64,000 nucleotides of DNA from Dictyoglomaceae bacterium (GCA_026417425.1 JAOADF010000124.1:1-64000), one strand, 5' to 3'. Numbered from the stretch's first letter, positions 28,076-36,743 are shown. Program-made: numbers and translations. The notes: generated from the letters alone by a model not told the origin.

Positions 28076-29119
28076 ATAGAAAATTACGAAGAAAGGTGGG
28101 AAATATTAAGTAGAAATATTTCTTTAGGAATAATAATAGTAGATGAAAGGGGCTTTATAAAATATCTAAATCCCTATGTTAATTATTTATTAGAATTGAA
28201 CTCTAAGGAAATCAATAATAAGCTTTTTGAAGTGCTTCCTGATTATGAAATAGATATGCTTTTTAAAAAGACTATTAGTGAAAAGAAAAATTATATGATT
28301 TCTATTTATTTCTGGGGAAAGGAAAAAAAATTACTGGAAATTAATTCCTTTTACCTTCCTGAAAATAAAGAAGTACTGTTTATTATTAATGATAAAAGTA
28401 TATATGAAAAGCTAGAAGAAAATTATAAAGATTTTATAGCTAACGCCTCCCATGAGTTAAGAACTCCTCTTACCTCAATGCAAATTCTTTTAGATCTTTT
28501 CTCTGAAAAGAAAATTACCCTTGAAGAAATATCTAAAGAATTTTTCCCTTATCTTAGAAAAGAAATTGAAAGGATGAGTAAATTGGTAAATAATTTATTG
28601 AATCTTTCTCGTCTTGAAGCGGGAGTTGTGGAATTAAATATGCAAAATCTATTTCTTATCGATATTGTGGAAAAAGTCTTAGAGAGTCTCAATCCTTTAA
28701 TAAAGAAAAAGAATTTAAAGTTAAATTTAAATGTTTCTTCCTCTTTAATGTTATATGCAGATCCTCAACATTTAGAAACTATTCTTTTTAATCTCCTTGA
28801 GAATGCAGTAAAATATACACCAGACAAAGGTAAAATCGAAGTTTCAGCGGTAGATAATTTAGAAGAGATGATTTTATCAATAAAGGATACTGGGGTAGGA
28901 ATTTCAGAAAAAGATTTACCTTATATTTTTGATAGGTTTTATAGGGTTGATAGAGCAAGAAGCAGTGAAGATGGATTCAGTAGTGGTCTTGGGTTATCCA
29001 TTGTAAAAAAATTAGTTGAAAAACATGGTTGGCAAATAGATGTGGAAAGTAAAATTAATCAAGGAACAAATTTTAAAATACTTATTCCAAAAAGAAGGGA
29101 AGGAGAAAAGAATGGTTGA
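28076..29119 (+). CDS. PhoR-like sensor histidine kinase with N-terminal PAS domain; apparent AUA start
   Basis: This is the partner of the preceding regulator. The frame stays open upstream of the first TTG (28196), and the extra 40 codons spell a normal PAS start (ERWEILSRNISLGIIIVDE...). No ATG, GTG or TTG exists between the regulator stop and that point. The ATA at 28076 sits seven bases after a strong AAGGAGGG site, so I place the start there (347 residues). It has a PAS domain (about 1-115), then His126 in NASHELRTPL, the N-box LENAVKYTP, DTGVGIS, and GLGLSIVKKL. No membrane helix is seen, so the kinase is probably cytosolic. A sequencing error is the main alternative. Confidence 0.8.
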   Translation: MENYEERWEILSRNISLGIIIVDERGFIKYLNPYVNYLLELNSKEINNKLFEVLPDYEIDMLFKKTISEKKNYMISIYFWGKEKKLLEINSFYLPENKEVLFIINDKSIYEKLEENYKDFIANASHELRTPLTSMQILLDLFSEKKITLEEISKEFFPYLRKEIERMSKLVNNLLNLSRLEAGVVELNMQNLFLIDIVEKVLESLNPLIKKKNLKLNLNVSSSLMLYADPQHLETILFNLLENAVKYTPDKGKIEVSAVDNLEEMILSIKDTGVGISEKDLPYIFDRFYRVDRARSSEDGFSSGLGLSIVKKLVEKHGWQIDVESKINQGTNFKILIPKRREGEKNG

Positions 29120-30338
29120 AATTTTACCCTTTTCTGGATTTAGATATAATAAGGATATTCCCCTAGAAAAGGTCTTATGTCTCCCTTATGATGTTATTTC
29201 AGAAGAAGAGAAAATTAAATTTTTAAAATCTCATCCTTACAATTTTGTTCGCTTAACCTTAGGAGAGAAAATTCCAATTGACTACAAAGAGATTAATACC
29301 CTACTTATAGAATGGATTAAAAATAAGATTTTAATAAAAGAAGAAAAATCCTTTTATATCTATAGACAAAAATTCTTATGGTATGGAAGAAAAGAAGTAA
29401 GTTGGGGAATTTTATGTATTATGAGGATTCAACCTTTAGGAGAAGAGGATATTCTCCCTCATGAACAGACCTTTTCTGCTCCTAAGATGGACAGACTAGA
29501 GATTTTAAGAAAATGTAATACAAATTTTGAGCCTATTTGGTGTATATATGAAGATAAGGAAGGAGTTATGTCAAATTTATGGAAAAATTTTGACGAAAAA
29601 AAGTCTCTTTTACATGTAGAAACATGGGACGAAAGGGAACATACATTATGGAAAATTCCCTCCTCCTTAGAAAATTTATTAAAAGAATTCTTCAGATCTA
29701 AAAAAATCTTGATTGCTGATGGACATCATAGATATGAAGCATCTTGGAGTTATTATCAAGAGAAAAAGGAAGATAAGTTTGCATATGTATTTACTTTAAT
29801 GACAGATCTTTATGATCCTGGAGTTAAAGTTTTACCAACCCATAGAATATTAAGAAAAGGTCTAAACATCTCTTTATGGAAGTTAGAAGAATATTTTGAA
29901 ATTATGGAAGAAGAATTTAAAGAGGACTTAGATCTTATATTTAATCCTTCTAATCCCTTTATTTATTATTATGATGGGCGAAAACTATACAAACTTTTTC
30001 CTAAACTTAAATATCTATTTTTTAAAAATGAAAAATCAAATATTTGGTGGGTTCTTCCTACTACTCTTTTACAAAAAGGAGTTTGGGAGGGGGTTTTGAA
30101 GATAAAAGAAGGAGAGCTTCAAGAAAAAAATCTAATCAGATTCTCCCATAGTTTAAAAGAAGTGGAAGAACTTATTAAAACTGAAGATTTTAGTTCTGCT
30201 TTTATTCTACCAGGAATTCCTTTAGAGATAATATATACCCTTGCTATAAAGGGTGAAAGACTTCCTCAAAAATCCACATATTTTTATCCAAAACCCATAT
30301 CAGGTTTAGTTTTTTGGAAGATAGATGATGAGGAATAA
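29112..30338 (+). CDS. DUF1015 family protein
   Basis: A 408-residue protein of the widespread but uncharacterised DUF1015 family. It begins ILPFSGFRYNKDI with VLCLPYDVISEEEK, has HPYNFVRLTLGE and a central ADGHHRYEAS motif that looks like an active site. I use ATG 29112, with AGGAG seven bases upstream and an 8-nt overlap with the kinase. An open stretch further upstream lies within the kinase gene. It may be cytoplasmic; no signal peptide is seen. The biochemical role is not known to me. Confidence 0.88.
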   Translation: MVEILPFSGFRYNKDIPLEKVLCLPYDVISEEEKIKFLKSHPYNFVRLTLGEKIPIDYKEINTLLIEWIKNKILIKEEKSFYIYRQKFLWYGRKEVSWGILCIMRIQPLGEEDILPHEQTFSAPKMDRLEILRKCNTNFEPIWCIYEDKEGVMSNLWKNFDEKKSLLHVETWDEREHTLWKIPSSLENLLKEFFRSKKILIADGHHRYEASWSYYQEKKEDKFAYVFTLMTDLYDPGVKVLPTHRILRKGLNISLWKLEEYFEIMEEEFKEDLDLIFNPSNPFIYYYDGRKLYKLFPKLKYLFFKNEKSNIWWVLPTTLLQKGVWEGVLKIKEGELQEKNLIRFSHSLKEVEELIKTEDFSSAFILPGIPLEIIYTLAIKGERLPQKSTYFYPKPISGLVFWKIDDEE

Positions 30339-31431
30339 AGAATTAAGGATAATATTATTAGTGTTTATATTAATTATCATTGGAATGTTTTCCATATATA
30401 CTGCAACTATAAGTAGACTTTTAGGAAAAAATTTATCACCCTTTCTTTTTGTTGAAAGACAATTAATTGCTTTTTTTATTGGTCTGATCTTATTTTTTTT
30501 AATTTTAAGTTTTCCTTATAGAGCTTTAGAAAGGCTATGGATTTTTATTTATGTAATAAATCTAATCTTGCTTATTGGGGTATTTTTCTTTGGAAGAGAA
30601 ACCTTAGGAGCTCAAAGATGGTATTCAATTTTTGGATTCTCTTTTCAACCCTCTGAATTGTCTAAATTATTTATAATCCTTTCTCTTTCAGGATATTTTT
30701 GTGAAGCAAAAAGGAAAAGAGATAATTTAGGAATTATAGATTTCTTATTTGCTTCAATTCTTTTAATTTTAACAGTATTATCAATATTTTTACAACCAGA
30801 TCTTGGAACTGCAATAATCATAGGTTTAACTGGATTCTTTTTATATTTCCTATCAGGAATCCCAAAAAGGTATATTATTAAGACTCTTTTGGCTTTTATT
30901 CTCTTAATTCCCTTTTTCTGGGTGTTTCTAAAACCATATCAGCAAAAAAGAGTAATCACCTTTTTGAATCCTTACAAGGATCCATTAGGTAGTGGCTATC
31001 AAATTCTACAAGGATTGATAGCTGTTGGTTCTGGAAAAATTTTGGGAAAAGGTTGGCTAAGTGGGCAACAAACTCATCTTAATCTTATTCCCGAGCAACA
31101 CACAGATTTTATTTTTACTGTTATAGGAGAAGAATTTGGTTTTATTGGAGGATTAATCTTATTATTATTATATTATCTTTTGTTTTATTATTCTTGGAAA
31201 ATTTATGTTAATATAAATGATAAATTTGGAAAAATGATAGTAGGAGGAATTCTTTTTAGTTGGTTAATTCAGACTTTTGTAAATATTGGTATGGTCTTAG
31301 GATTATTACCTGTTGTAGGAGTTCCTTTACCTTTTGTAAGTTTTGCACGAACCTCTTTAATAACTAATCTTATGATGTTAGCTCTTTTAATAAACATCTC
31401 TATGAGAAGTGATAGAACCTTTCATGGATAG
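30325..31431 (+). CDS. rodA: RodA, SEDS-family peptidoglycan polymerase for cell elongation
   Basis: A second SEDS protein of 368 residues, hydrophobic throughout with about ten helices. Signatures are LGAQRWYSIFGFSFQPSELS, FLQPDLGTA, GSGYQILQGLIAVGSG and GVPLPFVSFARTSL near the end. RodA polymerises lipid II along the lateral wall together with a class B PBP. That the genes next to it are not mre/minCD but a radical SAM pair fits a shortened version of the Firmicutes rodA locus. The last motif has Ala-Arg where Gly-Gly is common in SEDS proteins. Confidence 0.93.
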   Translation: MMRNKELRIILLVFILIIIGMFSIYTATISRLLGKNLSPFLFVERQLIAFFIGLILFFLILSFPYRALERLWIFIYVINLILLIGVFFFGRETLGAQRWYSIFGFSFQPSELSKLFIILSLSGYFCEAKRKRDNLGIIDFLFASILLILTVLSIFLQPDLGTAIIIGLTGFFLYFLSGIPKRYIIKTLLAFILLIPFFWVFLKPYQQKRVITFLNPYKDPLGSGYQILQGLIAVGSGKILGKGWLSGQQTHLNLIPEQHTDFIFTVIGEEFGFIGGLILLLLYYLLFYYSWKIYVNINDKFGKMIVGGILFSWLIQTFVNIGMVLGLLPVVGVPLPFVSFARTSLITNLMMLALLINISMRSDRTFHG

Positions 31432-33193
31432 GATTGATAGCATTCTAAAGGAAATTAAAAATCCCGGAAGATATATTGGAGAAGAGTTTAACGTAATTAA
31501 AAAGAGTTGGAGTAATACTAAATTACATGTTGCCTTAGCCTTTCCTGATCTTTATGAAATTGGAATGTCTAATCTTGGATTTCAAATAGTTTATCACCTC
31601 TTCAATAAAAGAGAAGATACTTTGTGTGAAAGAGTTTTTGTCCCTGATTTAGATATGGAGAAGAATCTAAGATATCATAAAATACCTATATTTACCCTTG
31701 AAAGTAGGACTCCCTTATTTAAATTTGACTGGATAGGTTTTAGTATTTCTTACGAACTTAATTATTCTGGAGTTTTAAATATTTTAAATCTTTCTGATAT
31801 ACCTATTTTTAGTAATCAAAGAAAAAACAATGATCCTTTAATTATAGCAGGGGGTCCATCGGTATTAAATCCAGAACCTTTAGCTCCTTTTATAGATATT
31901 TTCTTTATTGGAGAAGCAGAAGATGCTATTGATGAATTAGTAAATGTTTACTTAGAATGGAAAGAAAGTAAGGAATCAAGATTGGAGTTATATAAAAGAT
32001 TGGTTAAAATTGAAGGTATTTATATTCCATTTCTTTATGAAGATAATTCTTTAACACCTAAATATTCTTGGGTTCCTGAAAAGATTAATAGGAGAATTGT
32101 AAAAGACCTTAATAAAGCTTATTTTCCAGTAAAACCCTTAGTTCCTTTCCAATCCACAGTCCATGATAGAGGAATTGTGGAAATAATGAGAGGATGTCAA
32201 AGAAATTGTAGGTTTTGTTTTGCTGGATATATTTATAGACCGAAAAGAATAAGGGAGCCTGAAAAAATAAAAGAAATTATTAGAGAAGTCTTTAGAAATA
32301 CTGGCTATGAAGAAATTAGTCTTCTTTCATTAAGTAGCAATGATTATCCCTATATAGAATACTTAATACAGGAATTAAATAAAGAATTTTCTGCAAAATA
32401 TTTGAGTTTTTCTTTGTCATCCCTAAGAGCGGATAGATTTTCTCTTGAATTGGCAGAAAAATTACAGAGTGTGAGAAAATCAGGTTTAACTTTTGCAATA
32501 GAGGCGGGAACAGAAAGATTGCGTAGAGTGATCAATAAAGGATTAAAAGATGAAGATCTTCTTAATACTATTAGAAATGCTTATGAGATGGGTTGGAAAA
32601 GAATAAAACTTTACTTTATGTTAGGACTTCCTACAGAGAAAGAAGAGGATATTGAAGATTTGATTAAATTAGTTTTAAAAATAAAAAATCAAAATAAAGG
32701 GATTATTCTTCATCTTGGATTCTCTATATTTATTCCTAAACCTCATACTGTTTTTCAATGGGAGAAATTTGAAAGAAAAGAGGTTGTTGAGAAAAGAAAG
32801 AAATATATCTTAGAAAAACTAAGAAAAGGAGGATTTATTATAGATTTTCATGATTATAATATGAGTTTATTAGAAGCTATATTCTCAAGGGGAGATAGAA
32901 AATTGTCCCAAGTATTATTTTCTGCATGGGAAAAGGGAAGTAGATTAGAGGGTTGGAAAGATTATTTGAATATTTCTATTTGGGAAGAAGCTTTTAAGAA
33001 TAATAAAATTGATCCTTGGGAATATTTAAAAGAAAAAGATTATGATGAAGTTCTTCCTTGGGATCACATTCTTACTGGAGTTTCTAAAGAATTTTTAAAA
33101 AGGGAAAGAGAGAAGGCATATAAAGAGGAAGAAACTCCTCCCTGCGAGTGGGGACAATACTGTGAGTTTTGCGGAATAATACATCATGAATAA
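31424..33193 (+). CDS. B12-binding-type radical SAM protein (TIGR03960), paralogue 2
   Basis: This protein shares its architecture with the one at 24229-25902. It has an N-terminal Rossmann domain with HVALAFPDLYEIGMSNLGFQ, the cluster motif CQRNCRFC (about residues 249-256), AIEAGTERLRRVIN, YFMLGLPTE, IPKPHTVFQWEKF and IFSRGDRK. The C-terminus has CEWGQYCEFCG. It sits next to its usual DUF2344 partner, so this copy is the likely orthologue of the widespread pair. The start is ATG 31424, overlapping rodA by 8 nt; a GTG at 31409 is possible. Substrate unknown. Confidence 0.88.
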   Translation: MDRIDSILKEIKNPGRYIGEEFNVIKKSWSNTKLHVALAFPDLYEIGMSNLGFQIVYHLFNKREDTLCERVFVPDLDMEKNLRYHKIPIFTLESRTPLFKFDWIGFSISYELNYSGVLNILNLSDIPIFSNQRKNNDPLIIAGGPSVLNPEPLAPFIDIFFIGEAEDAIDELVNVYLEWKESKESRLELYKRLVKIEGIYIPFLYEDNSLTPKYSWVPEKINRRIVKDLNKAYFPVKPLVPFQSTVHDRGIVEIMRGCQRNCRFCFAGYIYRPKRIREPEKIKEIIREVFRNTGYEEISLLSLSSNDYPYIEYLIQELNKEFSAKYLSFSLSSLRADRFSLELAEKLQSVRKSGLTFAIEAGTERLRRVINKGLKDEDLLNTIRNAYEMGWKRIKLYFMLGLPTEKEEDIEDLIKLVLKIKNQNKGIILHLGFSIFIPKPHTVFQWEKFERKEVVEKRKKYILEKLRKGGFIIDFHDYNMSLLEAIFSRGDRKLSQVLFSAWEKGSRLEGWKDYLNISIWEEAFKNNKIDPWEYLKEKDYDEVLPWDHILTGVSKEFLKREREKAYKEEETPPCEWGQYCEFCGIIHHE

Positions 33194-33812
33194 ATATGTT
33201 TATCGACTTTGTTATTATAAAACAGGAAATTTAAAATATATAAGTTTTAAAGATTTTACAAAATTTATTATAAGAGCTTTAAGAAGAACTACAATACCTA
33301 TTCTTTATTCTCAAGGTTATAATCCAATGCCTATTATTTCATTTTCAATTCCTGTTCCTGTAGGAGTTGAAAGTAAAAGGGAATGGTTAGAAGTAAGTCT
33401 TAGAGAGAAAATGCCTGAAGATTTGATTATGAAAGAATGGAATAGACAATTAAGTTTGGATGTTCAATTTTATGAATGTTACTTTTTAAAAGATGATAAA
33501 AACTCTATGGAGGTAAGATATATAAAATATGAAATGGAGGTATACCATCACTCTTTGGATTTACTTTATGAGGATTTAAGGGTGTTTCATTCAAGAGACT
33601 CTTTTAATATTCTTGTGAGAAGAGGAGAAAAAATAAAAGAATTAAATCTAAAGGAGTATCTTGAGGAATTAAAAATAAAGGAAGAAAAAAATATTTATAT
33701 AAATGTATTAACAAAGATTATTAATGGAAGTTTAATTAGGGGAGAAGAGATTTTAGATATATTTTCATATAAACCTTTACTTATAAATCAAATTAGGGAA
33801 CTTCTGTTATGA
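33186..33812 (+). CDS. TIGR03936/DUF2344 radical SAM-associated protein
   Basis: A 208-residue protein of the family that lies next to, or fused to, TIGR03960 radical SAM proteins. Typical segments are YRLCYYKTGNLKYISFKDF and the SQGYNPMPIISFSIPVPVGVES block. In many genomes the pair precedes rng and rplU, and a link to ribosome or tRNA maturation has been suggested. Here rng and rplU are absent and a HAD phosphatase follows with a 4-nt overlap. No membrane segment or metal motif is obvious. Confidence 0.87.
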   Translation: MNKYVYRLCYYKTGNLKYISFKDFTKFIIRALRRTTIPILYSQGYNPMPIISFSIPVPVGVESKREWLEVSLREKMPEDLIMKEWNRQLSLDVQFYECYFLKDDKNSMEVRYIKYEMEVYHHSLDLLYEDLRVFHSRDSFNILVRRGEKIKELNLKEYLEELKIKEEKNIYINVLTKIINGSLIRGEEILDIFSYKPLLINQIRELLL

Positions 33813-34603
33813 AGAAATATAAATTAATTATAAGTGATTTTGATGGAAGTTTGGTAGGAAAGGATTTAAAAATATCTAAGGAAAATCTTTATGCCTTAGA
33901 AGAGATTAGAAGGAATGGAATTGAGATTACTTTGGCTACAGGCAGAAGGTTACAATCAATAAAACCTTTTATAGATGAGCTAAAAATTATACTACCTGTA
34001 ATTCTATATAATGGAGCTGGTATATATGATCCTCTAAGAAATATATGGTTATATAGAAAATTTCTAGATCCCAAAATATTTAGGGATATTCTTTATTTTT
34101 TGAGATCAATTAATTTAAATCTTTCTCTTGGTATCTACTGGAAAGATGAATTATGGACCATAGAAAAAATTGAAAATATTGAGAATATTATGAAGGACAA
34201 TCTAATAAAATTTTTTATTGAAGAAAATGATAAAGAATTCTTGGAGAAATTAAAAAATTTGTTAGAAATTTATTATGGAGAAAGGGTTGAAATTGTTTTC
34301 TCCGCAGAGAAATATTTGGAAATACTACCAAAGGGATGTTCTAAGGGAAATGCAATGCTATGGTTATTAGAGTTTTTAGATATACACCCTCAAGAGGTTA
34401 TTGCTATTGGAGATTATGATAATGATATCGATTTATTAGAAAAAGCAGGATTAGGTATTGCAATATCCAATGGATCTTTTAAAATTAAAGAAATAGCTGA
34501 TTATATGGCTATCTCAGGACCAGATTTAATTTTAGATGAGATTCTGAAAAAATTTATAAGAGGTGAAAAGGATGATATTGGTAATTACGACAGTAAAGAA
34601 TGA
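33809..34603 (+). CDS. HAD-superfamily phosphatase, Cof type
   Basis: A 264-residue member of the Cof subgroup of HAD hydrolases, which dephosphorylate sugar phosphates and related compounds. The nucleophile motif is DFDGSLV (Ser where Thr is usual), then the ATGRRLQSI segment and a cap domain. The metal-binding motif is AIGDYDNDIDLLEKAG near the C-terminus. The substrate cannot be predicted. It overlaps the DUF2344 gene by 4 nt and the cutA region by about 30 nt, so expression is coupled. Confidence 0.9.
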   Translation: MKKYKLIISDFDGSLVGKDLKISKENLYALEEIRRNGIEITLATGRRLQSIKPFIDELKIILPVILYNGAGIYDPLRNIWLYRKFLDPKIFRDILYFLRSINLNLSLGIYWKDELWTIEKIENIENIMKDNLIKFFIEENDKEFLEKLKNLLEIYYGERVEIVFSAEKYLEILPKGCSKGNAMLWLLEFLDIHPQEVIAIGDYDNDIDLLEKAGLGIAISNGSFKIKEIADYMAISGPDLILDEILKKFIRGEKDDIGNYDSKE

Positions 34604-34880
34604 AGAAGAAGCTGAGAGGATTATAAATCTTCTTCTTGATGAAAAATTAATTGCTTGTGGAAATATAATTTCAAAGGTAAAATCGTTGTTTTTTTGGAAA
34701 AACAGTAAGGAAGAGGTAGAGGAGTGTATTTTATTTTTAAAAACTAACGAAGATAAATTCCCTATCTTAATTAGAAAATTAAAGGAAAATCACAGTTATG
34801 AACTCCCAGAAATAATAGCAATTCCCATTAATTTAGGGGATCCACTCTATATAAAATGGGTAGAAGATTCTTTGAAATAG
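34572..34880 (+). CDS. cutA: CutA divalent-ion tolerance family protein
   Basis: A 102-residue CutA1, a very stable trimeric ferredoxin-fold protein whose role in copper tolerance is still debated. It has VITTVKNEEEAERII, LIACGNI and HSYELPEIIAIPI with the final YIKWVEDS. The start is ATG 34572, seven bases after an AGGTG site. An in-frame GTG three codons upstream overlaps that site. It lies in a run of 4-30 nt overlaps between the HAD phosphatase and tadA. Confidence 0.92.
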   Translation: MILVITTVKNEEEAERIINLLLDEKLIACGNIISKVKSLFFWKNSKEEVEECILFLKTNEDKFPILIRKLKENHSYELPEIIAIPINLGDPLYIKWVEDSLK

Positions 34881-35335
34881 AAGAATTTTATATGAAAGAG
34901 GCAATAAAAGAGGCTAAAAAGGCTTTAAAAAAAGGAGAAGTTCCAGTGGGTGCTATTTTAGTTGATGAAAAGGGAGATATTTTAGCAAGAGGTTATAACA
35001 TAAGAGAAAAGAAAAATGATCCATCTGCTCATGCGGAGATTATAGTAATTAGAAAAGCTTGCAAAAAATTAAATAACTGGAGATTAGAAGGATGTTCCCT
35101 ATATGTCACCTTGCAACCTTGTCTAATGTGCTTCGGAGCACTGATTCAGGCAAGAATAAAAAAATTAATTTTTGGAGCATATGATTCCAAGGGAAATATT
35201 TTAGAAGCAATATATTTAAATTACAATGTAGAAGTAAAAGGTGGAGTTTTGGAAGAAGAATGTTCAAAATTATTAAAATCTTTTTTTAAAGTTTTACGAG
35301 ATTTTTCAAGATTAAAGGTTTATGATAAAATATAA
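34856..35335 (+). CDS. tadA: tRNA-specific adenosine deaminase TadA
   Basis: TadA converts A34 to inosine in tRNA-Arg(ACG). The deaminase fold motifs are PVGAILVDEKG, the zinc and proton-shuttle HAE motif (SAHAEIIVI) and the PCLMC zinc-binding pair, with FGAYDSKGN after it. The 159-residue length is normal. The first ATG overlaps the end of cutA; a second ATG 36 bases on (MKEAIKEAKKAL) is also plausible and begins closer to the conserved region. The tRNA-Ser gene follows within 6 nt of its end. Confidence 0.94.
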   Translation: MGRRFFEIEEFYMKEAIKEAKKALKKGEVPVGAILVDEKGDILARGYNIREKKNDPSAHAEIIVIRKACKKLNNWRLEGCSLYVTLQPCLMCFGALIQARIKKLIFGAYDSKGNILEAIYLNYNVEVKGGVLEEECSKLLKSFFKVLRDFSRLKVYDKI

Positions 35336-35341
35336 ACATGC

Positions 35342-35433
35342 GGAGAGGTGGCTGAGTGGACGAAGGCGCTCGCCTGGAGAGCGAGTAGACCGTGAAAACG
35401 GTCTCGTGGGTTCGAATCCCACCCTCTCCGCCA
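35342..35433 (+). tRNA. tRNA-Ser (anticodon GGA)
   Basis: All four arms and a long variable arm can be drawn. The acceptor is GGAGAGG/CCTCTCC with discriminator G, and the anticodon stem CTCGC/GCGAG encloses loop CTGGAGA. The class II variable arm includes TAGACCG...CGGTCT, and the T arm is GTGGG TTCGAAT CCCAC. The 3' CCA is encoded (35431-35433). It reads UCC/UCU serine codons. It lies 6 nt after tadA and is probably co-transcribed. Confidence 0.97.
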
Positions 35434-35455
35434 TTCTTATCTTGGATGTTTTAAA

Positions 35456-35680
35456 ATGGAAATAAAGAATATATTAAGTACTGGAAGTATAATTTTAAGT
35501 TTTGTATTAGGATTTTTATCAGCCTACGCAGTTCTTAAAGAACTAAATTTTTCTGTATTATTTAAAAATGAAAAAAGTTTAGGAGCAATAATTGCAAAAC
35601 TTATAATATTTATAATTATCTGGGCTTTTGTAGGACAATTTTTGAGCTTTATTTTTGTTTTAATAAGATTACAGGAATAA
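35456..35680 (+). CDS. Small two-helix membrane protein, hypothetical
   Basis: A 74-residue protein with two hydrophobic segments (about 9-28 and 43-68) separated by a short charged loop. It starts at ATG 22 nt after the tRNA-Ser CCA and ends 1 nt before the SRP RNA begins. I do not recognise a family. No ribosome site is strong. The coding potential (ordered helices, typical Lys/Glu use) supports a real gene, but as a small ORF it needs expression evidence. Confidence 0.6.
   Translation: MEIKNILSTGSIILSFVLGFLSAYAVLKELNFSVLFKNEKSLGAIIAKLIIFIIIWAFVGQFLSFIFVLIRLQE
35642..35669 (+). promoter_or_regulatory. Possible promoter for the SRP RNA
   Basis: TTGAGC (35642-35647) and TAAGAT (35664-35669) are separated by 16 bp, with an expected start about seven bases on, just before the SRP RNA at 35682. 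Each box matches consensus in four positions. It lies inside the end of the small membrane-protein gene. Weak evidence. Confidence 0.3.
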
Positions 35681-35681
35681 A

Positions 35682-35961
35682 CTCAGGGCTATGCTTAGGT
35701 GGGGAGCTAGCGGTGCCCTGTACCTGCAACCCGCTATAGCAGGACCGAAAGGCCATCTGAGGCTTATCCTTGTAGAATAGGGAGGAATATGGGAGCAATG
35801 AAGATCAGGACCTGTGCAATAGGAGAGCTTCAAACCCCGCTAGGTCCGAAAGGAAGCAACGGTAAGAAGTTTCTTCTATGTGCCGCAGAAATCCTGATTG
35901 GAGCTTACCAGTCCTCTACTATCTGGAAGGATGAAGTCGAGGATGGAGGCATAGCCCTGAG
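35682..35961 (+). ncRNA. ffs: Signal recognition particle RNA, large (Bacillus type)
   Basis: The helix 8 core with its GGAA-type tetraloop is unmistakable (GGTCCGAAAGGAAGCAACGG), the site where Ffh binds. The ends pair over 13 bp (35682-35694 with 35949-35961). A 5' region (GGTGCCCTGTACCTGCAACC) resembles the Alu domain of Bacillus scRNA. At about 280 nt this is the long form with helices 2-5, not the 4.5S form. It precedes tatD by 11 nt. Confidence 0.95.
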
Positions 35962-35972
35962 ATGACTAAACT

Positions 35973-36743
35973 ATGTGGATAGATCTACATACTCATTTAA
36001 ATCATGATTTATTATACAAAAACTGGAAAGAAATCTATGAAAGATCAAAAAGAGTTAGAGTTGAGGTTTTGATTACAGTAGGATTTGATTTTGAATCAAG
36101 TGAAATTGCAATAGAACTTTCTTCTTTAGAAAAGGGAATCTTTGCATCCATAGGTATCCATCCTCATGATTCAGATTCTTTAAATTATGATGATTTTCCT
36201 TGGGAAAATCTTATAACTCCAAAAACTATTGCTATTGGAGAAATAGGATTAGATTATTATAGAATGTATTCCTCAAAGGAAAAACAAATAAAGATATTTA
36301 GAGAAGGAATAAATTTTGCAAAGAAATATAATCTTCCTATAATTATTCATTGTAGAGATGCCTATCAGGATTTAATAAAAATCTTAAAAGAAGAAAAAGC
36401 TTGGGAACTTAAAGGAATAATGCATAGTTTTTCTGGAAGTTATGAGATTGCAAAAGTAATAGCTAATTGGGATTTTCTCTTTTCTTTCTCAGGACCTATA
36501 ACTTATCCCAATGCTTCTCGATTGAGAGAGGTGGTTTCTAAAATTCCCTTAGATCTTATTGTTATTGAAACTGATTCTCCTTATCTTCCTCCTCAATCTT
36601 ATAGAGGGAGAGTAAATGAACCCTCTTATCTTATAGATATAGCAAAAAAATTAGCAGAAATTAAAAATATCTCTTTAGAGGAATTGGAGGAAAGAATTCA
36701 AGAAAATATTAAAAAAATTTTTCCTAAGATATTTAAAGAATGA
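35973..36743 (+). CDS. tatD: TatD family metal-dependent deoxyribonuclease
   Basis: TatD proteins are TIM-barrel metal-dependent nucleases involved in DNA degradation and repair. Metal ligands are seen in IDLHTHL (residues 3-9), GEIGLDYYR, IIHCRDA, MHSFSG, and ETDSPYLPP. The length of 256 is standard. It is the first gene of a run joined by ATGA overlaps: radical SAM, radical SAM, CHASE2-kinase. It starts 11 nt after the SRP RNA end. Confidence 0.95.
   Translation: MWIDLHTHLNHDLLYKNWKEIYERSKRVRVEVLITVGFDFESSEIAIELSSLEKGIFASIGIHPHDSDSLNYDDFPWENLITPKTIAIGEIGLDYYRMYSSKEKQIKIFREGINFAKKYNLPIIIHCRDAYQDLIKILKEEKAWELKGIMHSFSGSYEIAKVIANWDFLFSFSGPITYPNASRLREVVSKIPLDLIVIETDSPYLPPQSYRGRVNEPSYLIDIAKKLAEIKNISLEELEERIQENIKKIFPKIFKE

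Noticed and set aside
28050..28080. Programmed frameshift joining the response regulator and the kinase into one protein.
   Set aside because: The Shine-Dalgarno-like stretch is not at the 3-nt distance from the slip codon seen in prfB, and no slippery run is present. An independent AUA start fits the spacing better.
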